Below, piece after piece: positions 34,480 through 44,922 of a stretch of 64,000 bases of DNA. Position numbers and translations under genes: made by a program. The stretch is from NCBI GenBank assembly GCA_030762175.1, contig CM060831.1, positions 142,255,001 to 142,319,000 of the forward strand. The letters are read 5' to 3'. How positions within the stretch are numbered: the stretch's first letter is position 1; the number at the start of each line of letters is the position of its first letter. The notes below the pieces were generated by a model that worked only from the letters and a program-made list of their open reading frames with translations, had not been told where the DNA came from and ran no database searches. The stretch comes from Metallyticus violacea. Its lineage: Eukaryota; Arthropoda; Insecta; Mantodea; Metallyticidae.

Positions 34480-34720
34480 CACAGATTTCAATATATCTTT
34501 CTCTTCCCCACTTTCGTAATAGGAACTGTTCCCTCCAAAACTTTGTTTGCTTATATTGTAATGTACAATGTCAAGTACTGTTTGGTTCTTCACACATAGG
34601 ACATATCCTCTTAGTATATGCATTTTTTATCTATATGTTTTTAAAATAAAAGGACAAATTAATAATGCTAGAAGGGGAGGACTGGTATGGTTTAGAACAG
34701 GAGTAATAACTTAAGTGAGA
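34480..34720. repeat. Shuffled duplication, copy 1 (segments A-B-C')
   Basis: A (cacagatttcaatatatc, 34482-34511), B (aataggaactgttccctcc through atatgcattttttatc, 34512-34632) and C' (gaggactggtatggttt through gtaataacttaagtg, 34664-34718). The same three segments occur at 35.89-36.11 kb as B-C-A with C inverted. Confidence 0.8.
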
Positions 34721-34727
34721 AAATTAA

Positions 34728-35310
34728 ACGCAGAGAGCTTTTAAAATTTTGGTTTTCAAGTATACTACTACTCCTAATGGTCCAATTTGCCTAATTTTTG
34801 GAATCTATTATTTTTCTTATTTTGTTTAAATGGTATGTACTGAGTTTTGTTTGAAGAAACAAATATTAATGCCACTAGAGCTAGTTTTAAATTTTGGGTT
34901 TCAGGTAGACCCCCTCCTAATATTTCGATTTAACTAATTTTCGGAAATTGTTTTTCTTATTTTATTTAAATGGCACATACCGAGTTTTCTTTAAAACTTT
35001 TCAAATTGTGGCCGCTAGAGCGATTTTTAAATTTCGATTTAAATCCCACATCTAATGGCCCGACTGCTCTGATTTTCATAAACTACTTTTAACAATTTAT
35101 TTTAAAGAAATCTTCCCAGTTTCGTAGATAAAAAGCAAAAATTCGGGCCGGTAGAGCGATATTTCATTTTTTAAAAATTGTTTTCACTTTAGGTTACCCC
35201 ATTGCTCCAATTTTTCTGGTTAACGAACTCTACGAATCGTTTGTTAATTGATGGTTATATGCCGAGTTTCGTTGAGAAAAAACGAGATTTGCGACTTCTA
35301 GTGTTGTAGA
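34728..35310 (-). repeat. Tandem array of the ~137-bp unit (array 2)
   Basis: Four diverged units read on the minus strand, matching array 1 at 2.4-3.07 kb. Landmarks (plus strand): ctagagc(t/g)a near 34874, ccgctagagcgattttta near 35012, cggtagagcgatattt near 35148, gacttctagtg near 35288; spacing is 137-138 bp. Also tactgagttttgtttgaag and taccgagttttctttaaa. Confidence 0.8.
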
Positions 35311-35494
35311 TAGTCTCTCTTTCAGGAGATTGATAGAGCAATTCATGTGTGTATTAGTGAATTCGAAGCAAGTAAGAAGCTATTGCGATTGTACTCATGG
35401 AAATCTTCCTATTTTTGCAATTAAACCCATTCAACTAAATTTATATTCTCGAGAGTTGCTTTTTTCTTTGGAACTTACACACAAACAAACAAGT
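35311..35494. other. Unassigned spacer between repeat array and SINE-A tail
   Basis: No repeat or coding signal recognised. Confidence 0.4.
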
Positions 35495-35560
35495 ACCGCC
35501 TATGGTACTTCGGTAGTAAAAACGGGCGTTAAACATTATTCAAAAAACAAACAAGTAAAC
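35495..35560 (+). mobile_element. SINE-A 3' tail fragment
   Basis: ccgcctatggtacttcggta then gtaaaaacgggcgttaaac and an A-rich end with caaacaa. Severely 5'-truncated. Confidence 0.75.
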
Positions 35561-35889
35561 ACATTAAAATCAAAGTAAACAATTATGTTTTCCATGTTCT
35601 CAGTTCATGGAAACTTACTACTATTAAACATTTAAATTTCCCACTACCTCACCCTGACTTTATGGAGTTACTTTCCTTTCGTGCCCCATTACAACTAACC
35701 CCAGGTTGAGTGTATAATGGGACTCTGTATTCCCTCCTAAATAGTGGAATTGTCAAGTATTGTTATTTTCATTTATCTTATCCACCTTTCATAATCGTTT
35801 TTTGTCTCACCTTGTCTGTGTACTTCCCCAGTTTCTTCATATTTTCGTTTGATTTTAAATTTAGAATTCTTCTGCCTTTTATTTCATCT

Positions 35890-36110
35890 GGTAAATTTCC
35901 CACTTTAGTAATAGGAACTGTTCCCTCCAAAACTTTGTTTGCTTATATTGTAATATACAATGTCAAGTACTGTCTGGTTCTTCACACATAAGGTATATCC
36001 TCTTAGTATATGCATTTTTTATCACTTAAGTATATTACTCCTGTTCTAAATCATGCCAGTCCTCCCCATCTAGCATTATCACAGATTTCAATATATCTTT
36101 CTCTTCCCCA
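35890..36110. repeat. Shuffled duplication, copy 2 (segments B-C-A)
   Basis: B at 35893-36022, C at 36023-36077 (cacttaagtatattactcc) inverted relative to copy 1, A at 36078-36110 (cacagatttcaatatatc). B is about 95% identical by eye to copy 1 over ~120 bp, so the event is recent compared with most repeats here. Confidence 0.8.
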
Positions 36111-37347
36111 CATATTTTTAAATTATGTATATTTTGAATATATTAACGAGAAATTTAAAACCCAATTTCCAATAAAAACAATACGCAGTAGGGAATTTTG
36201 AATTTTAAACCAGAATTCAGTACATGCTAATTCTATACAAAATCACCTATTTTCATTCAAGTGCAAAATAAAACGTTAACCTGTGGTTCTGTGTTTCAAA
36301 TGAGCAGGTAGAGTATGAGAAACAAACAACAAGTGAGAATAAAATATTAATCAGTTAATATTTTCACATTTCATATTTCAAAAGTTGCCATTACTCACTG
36401 CTTTTAATAACACACCACGATGACTACATAATGTTAAAAGTAGGGAAAATTAAAATTTAATTTAAATAATTACTTTTGTTTTTATTAGCTATTAATTTAA
36501 AAACCATTTTAAAACCACATGTTATTAAGGGAAACTTAGCGTTATCAAAAATATAGAATTGTTTTGAATTTACTGTCATTTAAAAACATCAGGGGTTCAA
36601 TCATGTTACTGGACCACTCACTTCAATCTTGTGTGGCCTCTCGTCGGCGCGGTTGACAGTTGATCGATGTGCAAGGCACTTGTTTAGTAATGTTCGTGTG
36701 ATGTGGGCGTAATGGATGCTACACGGTTCACGAATGAACATACTGCTTGTGTACATTCGTGTGAAAATTGTGATATAATGATGCACGTTAGAGGATCCTC
36801 GTTCTTACAACGTTTTTGAGTACCTGTTATGTAAAATCCTAGAATTGCCATTTCTATCTTAGTGTTCAGTATTTTGCTATCCGGAACCTCTTTCAATTGC
36901 TTAGTTAGTTTGTTGTTCTATATTTCCAGTAACTATTACAGTATAGTAACGTTAAAGGAAAAAGACAATATAAAGGAACTACTATTTTACATTAAAATCA
37001 TTTATAGTGTATAATGGATAAGCCACCAGAGTAAAATATTTGTATAGTCTTCTTGAATGTTGAATAAGAGAATTCTCTGAATCTTTGTGAAAGATTACCA
37101 AACAGTTGGACAGAAAAAGCTAAAAAACTATTTAGAATTTTAGAATAATTTACTTCATTAATGTAAAGTTATAAACTATTACTGATCAAGTAATTATGAA
37201 TATATGAACAAACTTAACACTGTTTATAATTATCCTTGAAATATAATAAACAATTAAGCACACACGTTGATGGCAAATTCAAAATACCTAAGCCAATAAA
37301 AAGTGGCTTACAGTGGTATTTGGAATGAATTTCGCAAATCTAACGGC

Positions 37348-37394
<47 letters not shown>
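36111..37394. other. Unassigned spacer with a GT microsatellite
   Basis: AT-rich. Short minus-strand frames near 36601-36896 have no motif. The long GT tract is at 37350-37398. Confidence 0.5.

Positions 37395-37398
<4 letters not shown>
37350..37398. repeat. (GT)n microsatellite
   Basis: About 24 GT units, at the edge of the LINE relic. Confidence 0.97.
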
Positions 37399-38005
37399 TA
37401 CACCATAAAAATCCGAATAAATATGAGCAAAATAAACCTTCATTAATATGTCATTTATAACACTGTAGCTTAAAATTCTTGACATAAAAGATCCACTGAT
37501 AATTAATTTGAGTCGGCGAACCAAGGTTGGAATCAGCATACCTGTATACCTAAGAAGAATTGCGTGTAAACTCCGGTGTCAGTATTAAATTTAAATTGAA
37601 TGTCCGTGGTTTTAGTATTTACTTATATTATTGGCATTACACCAATCATTAATGATAGACAACTTCAATCTAATTTATTTTTTATTACATTTTCAACTTC
37701 ATATAATATAATAGCTAAATTGCCTGCATTAAAAAAGTTCAACTACGGCTTGCAAAAAGATAAAAGAAGATCATTAATATAAATAATAAAAAATACAGAC
37801 CCTAATATGGAACTCTGAGGAACTCCATGATCTGCAAATTCAAATTTGAATAAAGTTGCATCGTATCTATTATTAAAATAAGACCTTAAAAATCAAGTCT
37901 TTTACTCTGAAAGCCATAGTAGCTAAATTTCTTAAAAAGAATATGGTGAGAAACAGTGTCAAAAGCTTTAGAAAGATCAAAGAACTTATTAAAACAACGT
38001 TACCA
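37395..38005 (-). pseudogene. LINE reverse-transcriptase domain relic
   Basis: The minus strand, N to C: FDLSKAFDTVSHHILFKKFS then YYGFQ (37900-37990; the RT block containing the first catalytic Asp, FxDxxKAFDxV), HGVPQSSILGSVFF with IIYINDLLLSF (37770-37850; GVPQGS-LGP-LF--YINDL block), degraded text where YADD would be, LSIINDWCNANNISKY, FLGIQ with FQPWFADSN (FLGV-ID--L-W---I), and VYFAHIYSDFYG (~37400-37440; AY-A-FHSHL-YG). This matches CR1/Jockey-type polymerases. Frames drift and YADD is not intact. A SINE-A fragment abuts at 38006. Confidence 0.75.
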
Positions 38006-38120
38006 TCGGAATTTGCCATTAATGAGGACCCTAATGAGGAAAACCTGGAAAAAACCTCAGTCCTTGTGGGAATCGAACCCCAGACCTTCCGCTCACGAGG
38101 TCCTTAACGACCTCGGATGT
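38006..38120 (-). mobile_element. SINE-A fragment (head and part of body)
   Basis: tgccattaatgaggac, aacctggaaaaaacctcag, gaatcgaaccccagacc, cctcgtgagcgg (reversed head). Truncated at both ends. Confidence 0.85.
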
Positions 38121-38227
38121 CATACATGAAGAAGACGAAGATATTAATATAAACATACGAAAGTTGGAAGCTGTGTGTCGAACAACTAGAAATACTGTGA
38201 AAAACAAAGTGAAAAAGGCACACAATT

Positions 38228-38230
<3 letters not shown>

Positions 38231-38268
<38 letters not shown>
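38231..38268. repeat. (GA)n microsatellite
   Basis: About 19 GA units. Confidence 0.97.
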
Positions 38269-38270
<2 letters not shown>

Positions 38271-38768
38271 AAGCAGCAGAAATGCGTTAGATCTGTCAAA
38301 AGTTTCGCAAAAGATCATATAAGAAATGAGTATATAAGAAAATAATTAGAACTACAATCAGTATTACCACAATTAGGGAATTGTAGACGAGAATAGGTAA
38401 AACGCTTAAAAAACGACAGAAGATAAAATACCAAAACATACGAGTATATTGACATACAACCCGAAAGGGAGAAAATCAATTAGAGTAAAGAAAAGATGGA
38501 CAGATACAAAAATATGACATCGTAACCGGCAGAACCTAATCCTCGATGGAAGAAGTGCTATTTTCTTTTCACAATTTTCTTTTTCTTCGGACAGTTGATC
38601 AAGGAAAAAATATAATATTTAATGTGTAAAATCATTTTCTTCAGCTAGGAGACAATAACGAAGTTAACTTTCAAAAGGAAGCCTTATATGTTTCAACAAG
38701 GAACTGTATTCGAATTTCTTTTTGGCGAAAAATTGGAACATTGACAACATTTGCAAACATTTTAAAAA
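38269..38768. other. Unassigned spacer
   Basis: Nothing recognised. Confidence 0.5.
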
Positions 38769-39613
38769 TACAGAGGGCGCCCAAAAATGTATATACACTT
38801 CAAGTAAAGAAAAAACTGTGTTAACATAACGAAACTGAATTCACACAAACAGAAAATGATGAACACTAATCATTTAGACTTTTACAGCTACAACAGTTGC
38901 TCAAAATGTCCACCATTGGCGTCGATACACTTCTGAGTACGTTGAACTACTGGTTGAGCAACGTTTACGAAAGTTTCCTCAGCGATTGCAAGCACATGCT
39001 GTTTCAATTTCTTCCCGAAGTAGCTGGTTTTCTACGGTATACAACATGCTTAAGAGTCCCCCATATGTAGAAGTTCAATGGAGTTAGATCCGGAGAACAC
39101 GGTGGAAACTCAATCGGACCTCTTCGTCCAATTCATGTCGAGGACGCGGGACTTGTTGCTGTGTGAGGTCTGCCCTTGTGAATATCGCAAATGATACCAC
39201 GAATCTCAATTTTATCTGGAATGCGTGCAATTGTTACTTGCGTTGACGGTTCTGTTCTGTACACACGTCTCCATTGCCTTTGAACTTCAACAACATTCTC
39301 CGTTTTCCAATACCACTTCAATATTGCTTTCCGCTATTCAAAAAATAATCTTGGCTCCATTTTGTTGTAGCAACGCTAGCATAATGTAATGTGAGCACAT
39401 GTGTTTACAGAACACCATACGATAACCTTGGCTTCATTTGTTCATTGTTGATTTACCTGTCACGTAGCAACGCTATCATAATGTATGTGAGTCACATCTG
39501 TTTACATAACATCATACTACACATTACTGTTGTTTTTCGGTCCTACTTTGAAATGTATTAAATAGATATCTTTTATGAAAGTATGTATACATTTTTGTTT
39601 TGCATCTTCGGTA
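38769..39613 (-). mobile_element. Internally deleted HTH/DDE (DUF4817-type) element with termini
   Basis: Left end near TA 38769: gagggcgcccaaaaatgtat with acactt after it. Right end near TA 39612, reversed: accgaagatgcaaaacaaaa then atgtatacatact. The inner part (aaaaatgtata-aca-t) is well matched, the outer part less so. Near the right end two direct repeats (39367-39424 and 39464-39516) share aacgcta(g/t)cataatgta and gtttaca-aaca-catac, possible transposase-binding sites. Confidence 0.65.
38880..39362 (-). pseudogene. HTH/DDE transposase with N-terminus fused to C-terminus
   Basis: The minus strand opens near 39362 (MEPRLFFE, stop, then KQY-KWYWKTENVVEVQRQW) and continues with RRVYRTEPSTQVTIARIPDK to HKGRPHTATSPASS at 39133. 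This is the typical HTH N-terminal domain of these elements. It passes within ~20 bp to SPDLTPLNFYIWGTL-like text (39060-39090, third-Asp region), and ends with VQRTQKCIDANGGHFEQLL and a stop (~38880). About 150 residues with the first two catalytic residues are gone. Frames shift twice. Confidence 0.75.
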
Positions 39614-39930
39614 TGTATGGAGAAATGCCAGTGGATTAGAGACCACTTCGTTGGGCGAAAAGGCTGTCCTCATTCAGAAGATCGAGGAAGTGTCCAGGGC
39701 GGCTCCACACTGCAGTCCTCTTATTCAGTAATATCGGCGAATGACAACAAAATAACTTCCTGTTTAACTTTGATATCTTTATCCACCAGTTAGAATAGTT
39801 AAATATTTTCACTTAATGCAAAGTTACATACATATCTTGCACACCAGAAGGGATATTTAATTTTCAGTGAATTGTGTTTTCTAACCAACTCTACTGCCTA
39901 CCTCTTGCACCTTCTGGTTTCCGTCTCTTC
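39614..39930. other. Unassigned spacer
   Basis: A 72-codon plus-strand frame (39575-39793) begins in the element end and has no motif. Confidence 0.45.
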
Positions 39931-40224
39931 CTTCCTAGATGAATGAATAGTGTTTAACGCCCGTTTTTGCTACAGAGGCACCACAGGCGATGGTTACTGA
40001 TGATACATGAGATGAAATGATATAGTGGGAAAGGATTTATTTTTAAGGAAGGAATCGTTCCAGGCCTAAGTTTAGGGTACCTCACCGGCATTTGCCATTT
40101 ATGAGGACTGAGGAAAAAACCTCAGTCAGGGAGAACGGTCCTGACGGTATTCGAACCCAGACCTCCCGCTCACGAGTCCGTGCCTTAACGACCTCGGCCA
40201 CCCGTGGCGGTCTTCCTAGATGAA
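39931..40224 (-). mobile_element. SINE-A copy, full length, 13-bp target-site duplication
   Basis: cttcctagatgaa at 39931-39943 and 40212-40224. The head has a good A box (ggccgaggtcgttaaggc) and a slightly altered B box (gggttcgaataccgtc). Full tail with gcaaaaacgggcgttaaac. Confidence 0.95.
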
Positions 40225-40472
40225 GAGGAATTATATCCTTATGGGCTATTCTATGCGAGATCGGACAAAAAGTTAAGAACAAATCACCTCATATTTTTAT
40301 TTAATTTCAATAAATTTCAATACTACAACAACATATAAAAACTAATGTTTTTGTGAAATATGTTATTTCTAAGTATAATAGTTTTCATGCAAAATTACAC
40401 CAAAGTTTATTTATTGTTTTAGAAGCGTAGCCCTCGAACAACTTAAAAAGTTGGAACAACAGCTCAGTGTCG

Positions 40473-40532
<60 letters not shown>

Positions 40533-41136
40533 CGTAGTAATTAATTTACGTGATTAGAAGAAAAAAATTTTATGCATATTTGAACAACGTTTCCACAAAG
40601 ACGAATAAAAAAAAGAGACAAATTTGTAAAGTATTAAGGCAAATGAATAGTTTCAGATTTCTACAGTAAGGTAATCGAGTATCATATATAAAAGTAGCGT
40701 ATTTTGTTGTATGCCGATAGAGATATCACATGGCGAGTATTGTAATGCCAAAGTAATACAGCCGATATCTCGCTGGGCCCCTCGTGACGTCCGTGATGTA
40801 ACTATCAAGTGTCGCGTGTTCTAATAATAATTTAATGAGTTACTTATTATGGAGTACTAAAATAATAATAACAAACGTTTTGTAAGATAGAGGGTAATCA
40901 GTCGATTTATTATTTTTTTTATCCTTTTCTACGGGAAAATTGTAAAATATAGTTTTATTTATTTATATCCCTGCTTAAATTCTATATTAATTTGGAATAT
41001 ACATATTTAAAAAATGTATGCTATCTGTTATAATGTTTTTGTTTTTTTTTTTAATATTTAGCATTAGTGATTTTGAGTTTATGTCCTTGATATTGATTGA
41101 TTTCCATAATTATAAGATACATTTTTTCAAGACTCC
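40225..41136. other. Unassigned spacer with an AAT microsatellite
   Basis: AT-rich; the AAT tract is at 40474-40532. No gene. Confidence 0.5.
40474..40532. repeat. (AAT)n microsatellite
   Basis: About 19 uninterrupted units. Confidence 0.97.
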
Positions 41137-41563
41137 TTGGATTGGATTGGTAGGGGATTTTTCGGCACTTCAACTTTGCTCAACGGCTGGTCGGTTGTGC
41201 CTACTTCCCCAGAGGAGATAAGGGAGACACCGTGCAGCTGGGATTCCTAATATTGTTCCCAGATAGAACACACCAATGCTGGCATGCCCTTTCCCTTCCA
41301 AGGAGTTCGAGTCCCTCAGAAGGACCACTTCCACATCAGACAACTTACAGGGACAGAAACCTTTTCAAAGCGCAAGCCACTGTCACAACGCACCAGCCCA
41401 CCTCGCTCTGATCCCGTAGTAGAACTAACGGAATGAAATTATTTGAAATGGAAGGACGAAAAATTGGTGTAATGTAAAAATCCCTCCCAGCAAGGGAATT
41501 GAAACCGGTATCTACCGAATGCGAGTTTCAAGCGTTACCATCTGAGCCACCCCGCTCGTTTAA
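41137..41563 (-). mobile_element. SINE-C copy, near full length
   Basis: The minus-strand head has ggggtggctcagatggtaac (A box) and ccggtttcaattcccttg (B box). The far end at 41137 is ttggattggattggtagg, a 5-bp tail repeat (ccaat on the element strand). The ~427-bp length is large for a SINE. Landmarks shared with the 29.3, 44.2 and 55.5 kb copies. Confidence 0.8.
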
Positions 41564-41989
41564 ATAAACCTTTATTGCGGTAGTTCTATTTCCAGTAAAT
41601 TATAAATCATTGTTATTAAATGTATTCATTACCGAGCTATTTAGCCGTGGTCTTTGGTTTAAATTAAATTTAAAGCCACATATTCCATAATACCCTTGGA
41701 TTCCTGCAGGGGAAGTCCTGAAGGTTCCAGTTTGGCAAAACTCGTTGAAAAGCAGCCTGAGCTTTACGTGCTGAAAGAGCAGACTCTAGTAAGATCACTT
41801 CATCTACATACTTTACACATTCAAAATGCTAGGTGCAGAAGTTCATGGTTTGTATCCCAGTACCCCATATCGTACCACTGGTTCTGGAGGCAAATGCTCA
41901 AGTGGCAATTGATGTTTGTAGCAATTAACTCTTTGAGGAGCTTTCACAAACATTTTTTGACACTTTCACTGGGTGCCACACTCAGTTGC
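41564..41989. other. Unassigned spacer with a 99-codon plus-strand open frame
   Basis: The frame at 41696-41995 has no motif I recognise and runs directly up to the transposase relic, so it may be decayed element sequence. Confidence 0.4.
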
Positions 41990-42700
41990 AACTGAAATGT
42001 TGCATATGAGACGTGTTTGTGCACGGTGGGTTCCAAGGCAGGAGACATTCGCATACAGTTGAAGATGATGTTATAATTTCTTTCAAAGAGAATCATTGCT
42101 GATGAAACTTGGCTACATCATTTTGATCCTGAGAGCAAACAGCAAAGCTCTATGTGGTCACCAACACCAAAGCTTCCGCTGAGAAAGTTGTAACGGTATA
42201 ATTATTCGATATTCAAGGAACTACAGAGAAGTCCTGAAAACCCTGCAAGGTCATATCACATCCTTGTAGAAAGGCCACATTACCGTGCAACAAACTGAAT
42301 GTTCCACGATAATGCACGGCCTCAAACCGCAAATACTGTTCTTGAATATGTCTCAAAAAGCACCTCGTTCTCCCTATAGTTCAGATTTAGCCCCGTGAAA
42401 CTTTCTTCTTTTCCCCAGATTGAGGAAACATTTTCATGAGAGGCATTTTCCATCATAAGAAGCAGTGCTGAAGACCGCGGAGGCGATTCTGAAAGACCTG
42501 TCAAAAATTGTTTCCAATCGGGATGCACCATGACAATGCTTCTAACTACACCGATAATGCCAGACATAACTTCCCTAGGCCGCTTGCTGCACATCCTCCT
42601 TACAGTCCTAACCTGGCACCCTGCGACTATTTCTGTTAATGTAGAAGATGCTACGAGGAGGAACTTAAACTGCTTCCAGACTTAGTTCCAAAGGATGACC
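41990..42700 (+). pseudogene. Tc1/mariner-superfamily transposase relic, with duplicated C-terminal part
   Basis: RRVCARWVP (~42009), then RIIADETWLHHFDPESKQQS (first Asp, 42100-42150), SMWSPTPK, and MFHDNARPQTANTVLEYVSK (second Asp, ~42300). A decayed third-Asp region follows at ~42370-42415 (YSSDLAP-like, in another frame). From ~42525 a second HHDNASNYTDNARHN and HPPYSPNLAPCDYF appear, so a partial second copy or an internal duplication is joined to the first. Many stops and frameshifts; no terminal repeats recognised. Confidence 0.65.
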
Positions 42701-43249
42701 AAGTATATAGAGACAGGTGTAGTGATAAGTTTCAAATAATCAAGCTCGTATATTTCTATGCTCAAACACATTTCTATGTTTTCTCTCATTTTCATATTAT
42801 ATTGAATTTTCGTAGTATCTCTTATTAATTCACGCCTTGTATTTGCAAATAAAGTGTAGCTGGAATAAAAAGATTTTTAAATTAGCTTCATTTTCTTTAA
42901 ACAGCTTTTTCACTTGTTTGCAAATTAGAAACGTGCTTCACAGTCTCAAGCTAACATTGCGCATGCATCTCTGTACTTGAAATGGGAAAAGTTTGAGATA
43001 TCTAGGAGTGCACTGACAAGTTTTGTATTATGTACAGCAACCGCTTCCTTGACAGTTGTCTTGTACTTATGATAGGAGTACTCAGAAACAGCTGCTTCTC
43101 GTTCAAGTTTGCGACTACGAACACTGCGAAGTTTGTAGAAGGTACGATACCTCAGTGGTGTATTCACACGGAGGAGAATATTACGTATACATGTACGTTT
43201 TGCACAAAATTCACGTAGCATTTGCAACACTTAAAAGTATCACGAGAGG
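42701..43249. other. Unassigned spacer
   Basis: Overlapping frames on both strands at 42946-43334 (up to 94 codons) show no domain. Plus-strand amino-acid content is Tyr/Val-rich and unlike known families. Confidence 0.4.
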
Positions 43250-44000
43250 TTCTGAGATTACCGATAAATTCTCGAACATGGTGAGCTCAGATCCTCGAGT
43301 GATATTTGTTAGGACTATTTCACGAAATAAATAAGAATTTAAGTATAATTCCTCTAAACTTGACTTACAAAATTGTAATAATTATATATTTGTACTTAAT
43401 CTTTTCAAGCAATCTTGCGACAGAAGATGCCGACTGTCAATAATGGCAATAGAGAAGAGCAAAATACGGGTTAGGACTATTTCATGAATAAAATAATAAA
43501 ATTTGGAATTCGCGCACTGAATATTAACACTTGTTATACTTTGTTCTTTTCAGAAACCGTGAGACTGAATTGGACAAAAACCAGCTATTTCAATCACTAC
43601 CGTTCAATTTAATAATACCAAATGAGGAAAAGAAAACAAAAAGATAACATACAATGTCTCTATTTTCCTTTGTATTCTGTAGTTTGGAGTTCCAAATGAT
43701 AAGATCAATTTGTGCATTTGACATATCACCAAAACGTTTTGAAGAACCCTCCATTTTGCATTTAGATTGTCGATTGTCCATGCTTTTGTTGCTATCAATA
43801 TCTCACCGCCGCCTGTAACAAAAGTGGTCAGTGATGCGAGTTCAGGAAGTATATGTTGGAAGTATATACGGACCACAAGACAAATGCACCTCATGTGATA
43901 AAAGGGATTTGATATTTTTTTTTCAATAATTTCATTCCGTAATCCGGCTGTGATTGGTCAGCATTCAAATCTTTATTTCGTTTCATTGGTCGATTTTAAG
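43250..44000 (+). repeat. Interspersed repeat X, copy 2
   Basis: Same landmarks as copy 1 at 21.3 kb in the opposite orientation, plus about 150 bp extra in the middle (43680-43850). The two internal direct repeats are at ~43308 (ttaggactatttcacgaa) and ~43470 (ttaggactatttcatgaa). Confidence 0.65.
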
Positions 44001-44224
44001 ATGACGCCACATTAGTAAAATACTCATACCAAAAGGCAGATTTTGCTACCCTGGTAATTTTATTTACTTATACTACTCATTGTTTTTCATAATATGACAA
44101 TAACTCCCAAGTTTTAAGGCAAGCTTAAAACATTCTCAAAATTTGCATTATATTAAAGATATGTAAAGTAAGGTGATATGATTTTCAAATATATTAACTT
44201 TTTAATTTTGGTATCACTGGAATG

Positions 44225-44705
44225 TGACTTCTTCCTGTGCCCTATGGAGGAGAATTTCGCAGTGCATATAACACCCAGAGGTCACCTGCGGGAGAATGGG
44301 ATGGAGAATACACCGGAAAAGTGGATGTACTGGCGCAGACGTTTCTGTAGATAATAAGCCAGCGGCCTTCGAGAACCAACCCGGTACACGAAAGTCTCAT
44401 TCGAGGAATCCCGAGGTGTCCCCGAGATAAAACGGAACAGAGATGTTAAAACAGGAACTTTTCCAGGGCGCAAGTCACCGTCACGCCACAAGGCACCATC
44501 CCACCTCGCCTAACGCTTCCGACTCTGTAACTGATGCGAAGGAATGAAGTGAAAGGGCAAGGAAGGGCGAATAATTCGTGAAATGTTACCCTCTCTCCCC
44601 AGTATTCACCTAACTGACTAGGCGAAAAACCCCAGTGATGGCCTGTCCCAAAGGGATTGAACCCCGGACTCCCGCAGTGGAAGTCCACCTGAGCCACCCG
44701 CTCTG
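44225..44705 (-). mobile_element. SINE-C copy, diverged
   Basis: Head end ggattgaaccccggact and cctgagccacccgctc (reversed A box gcgggtggctcagg). The body shares ttttccagggcgcaag and gtcaccgtcacgccac with the 41.3 kb copy. Confidence 0.7.
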
Positions 44706-44922
44706 TGGAATGTGATTTACAAACGGAAAAACGGATTTTCTTCTTTGGGTGTCTTACTAAGGTACCTTTTGTCCGTCATTTTTCAAGAACTCAGCGTTTT
44801 ATTTGGCAAAATGAGTAAGAATTTATCCTGTTTTATATTTTTTAGAGTTTAAACTTAATTATTTTCAGATCTGAGTAATTTTCTTTGAATGTATAATGAC
44901 AGCTTAAGGAGATAGATTGTTA

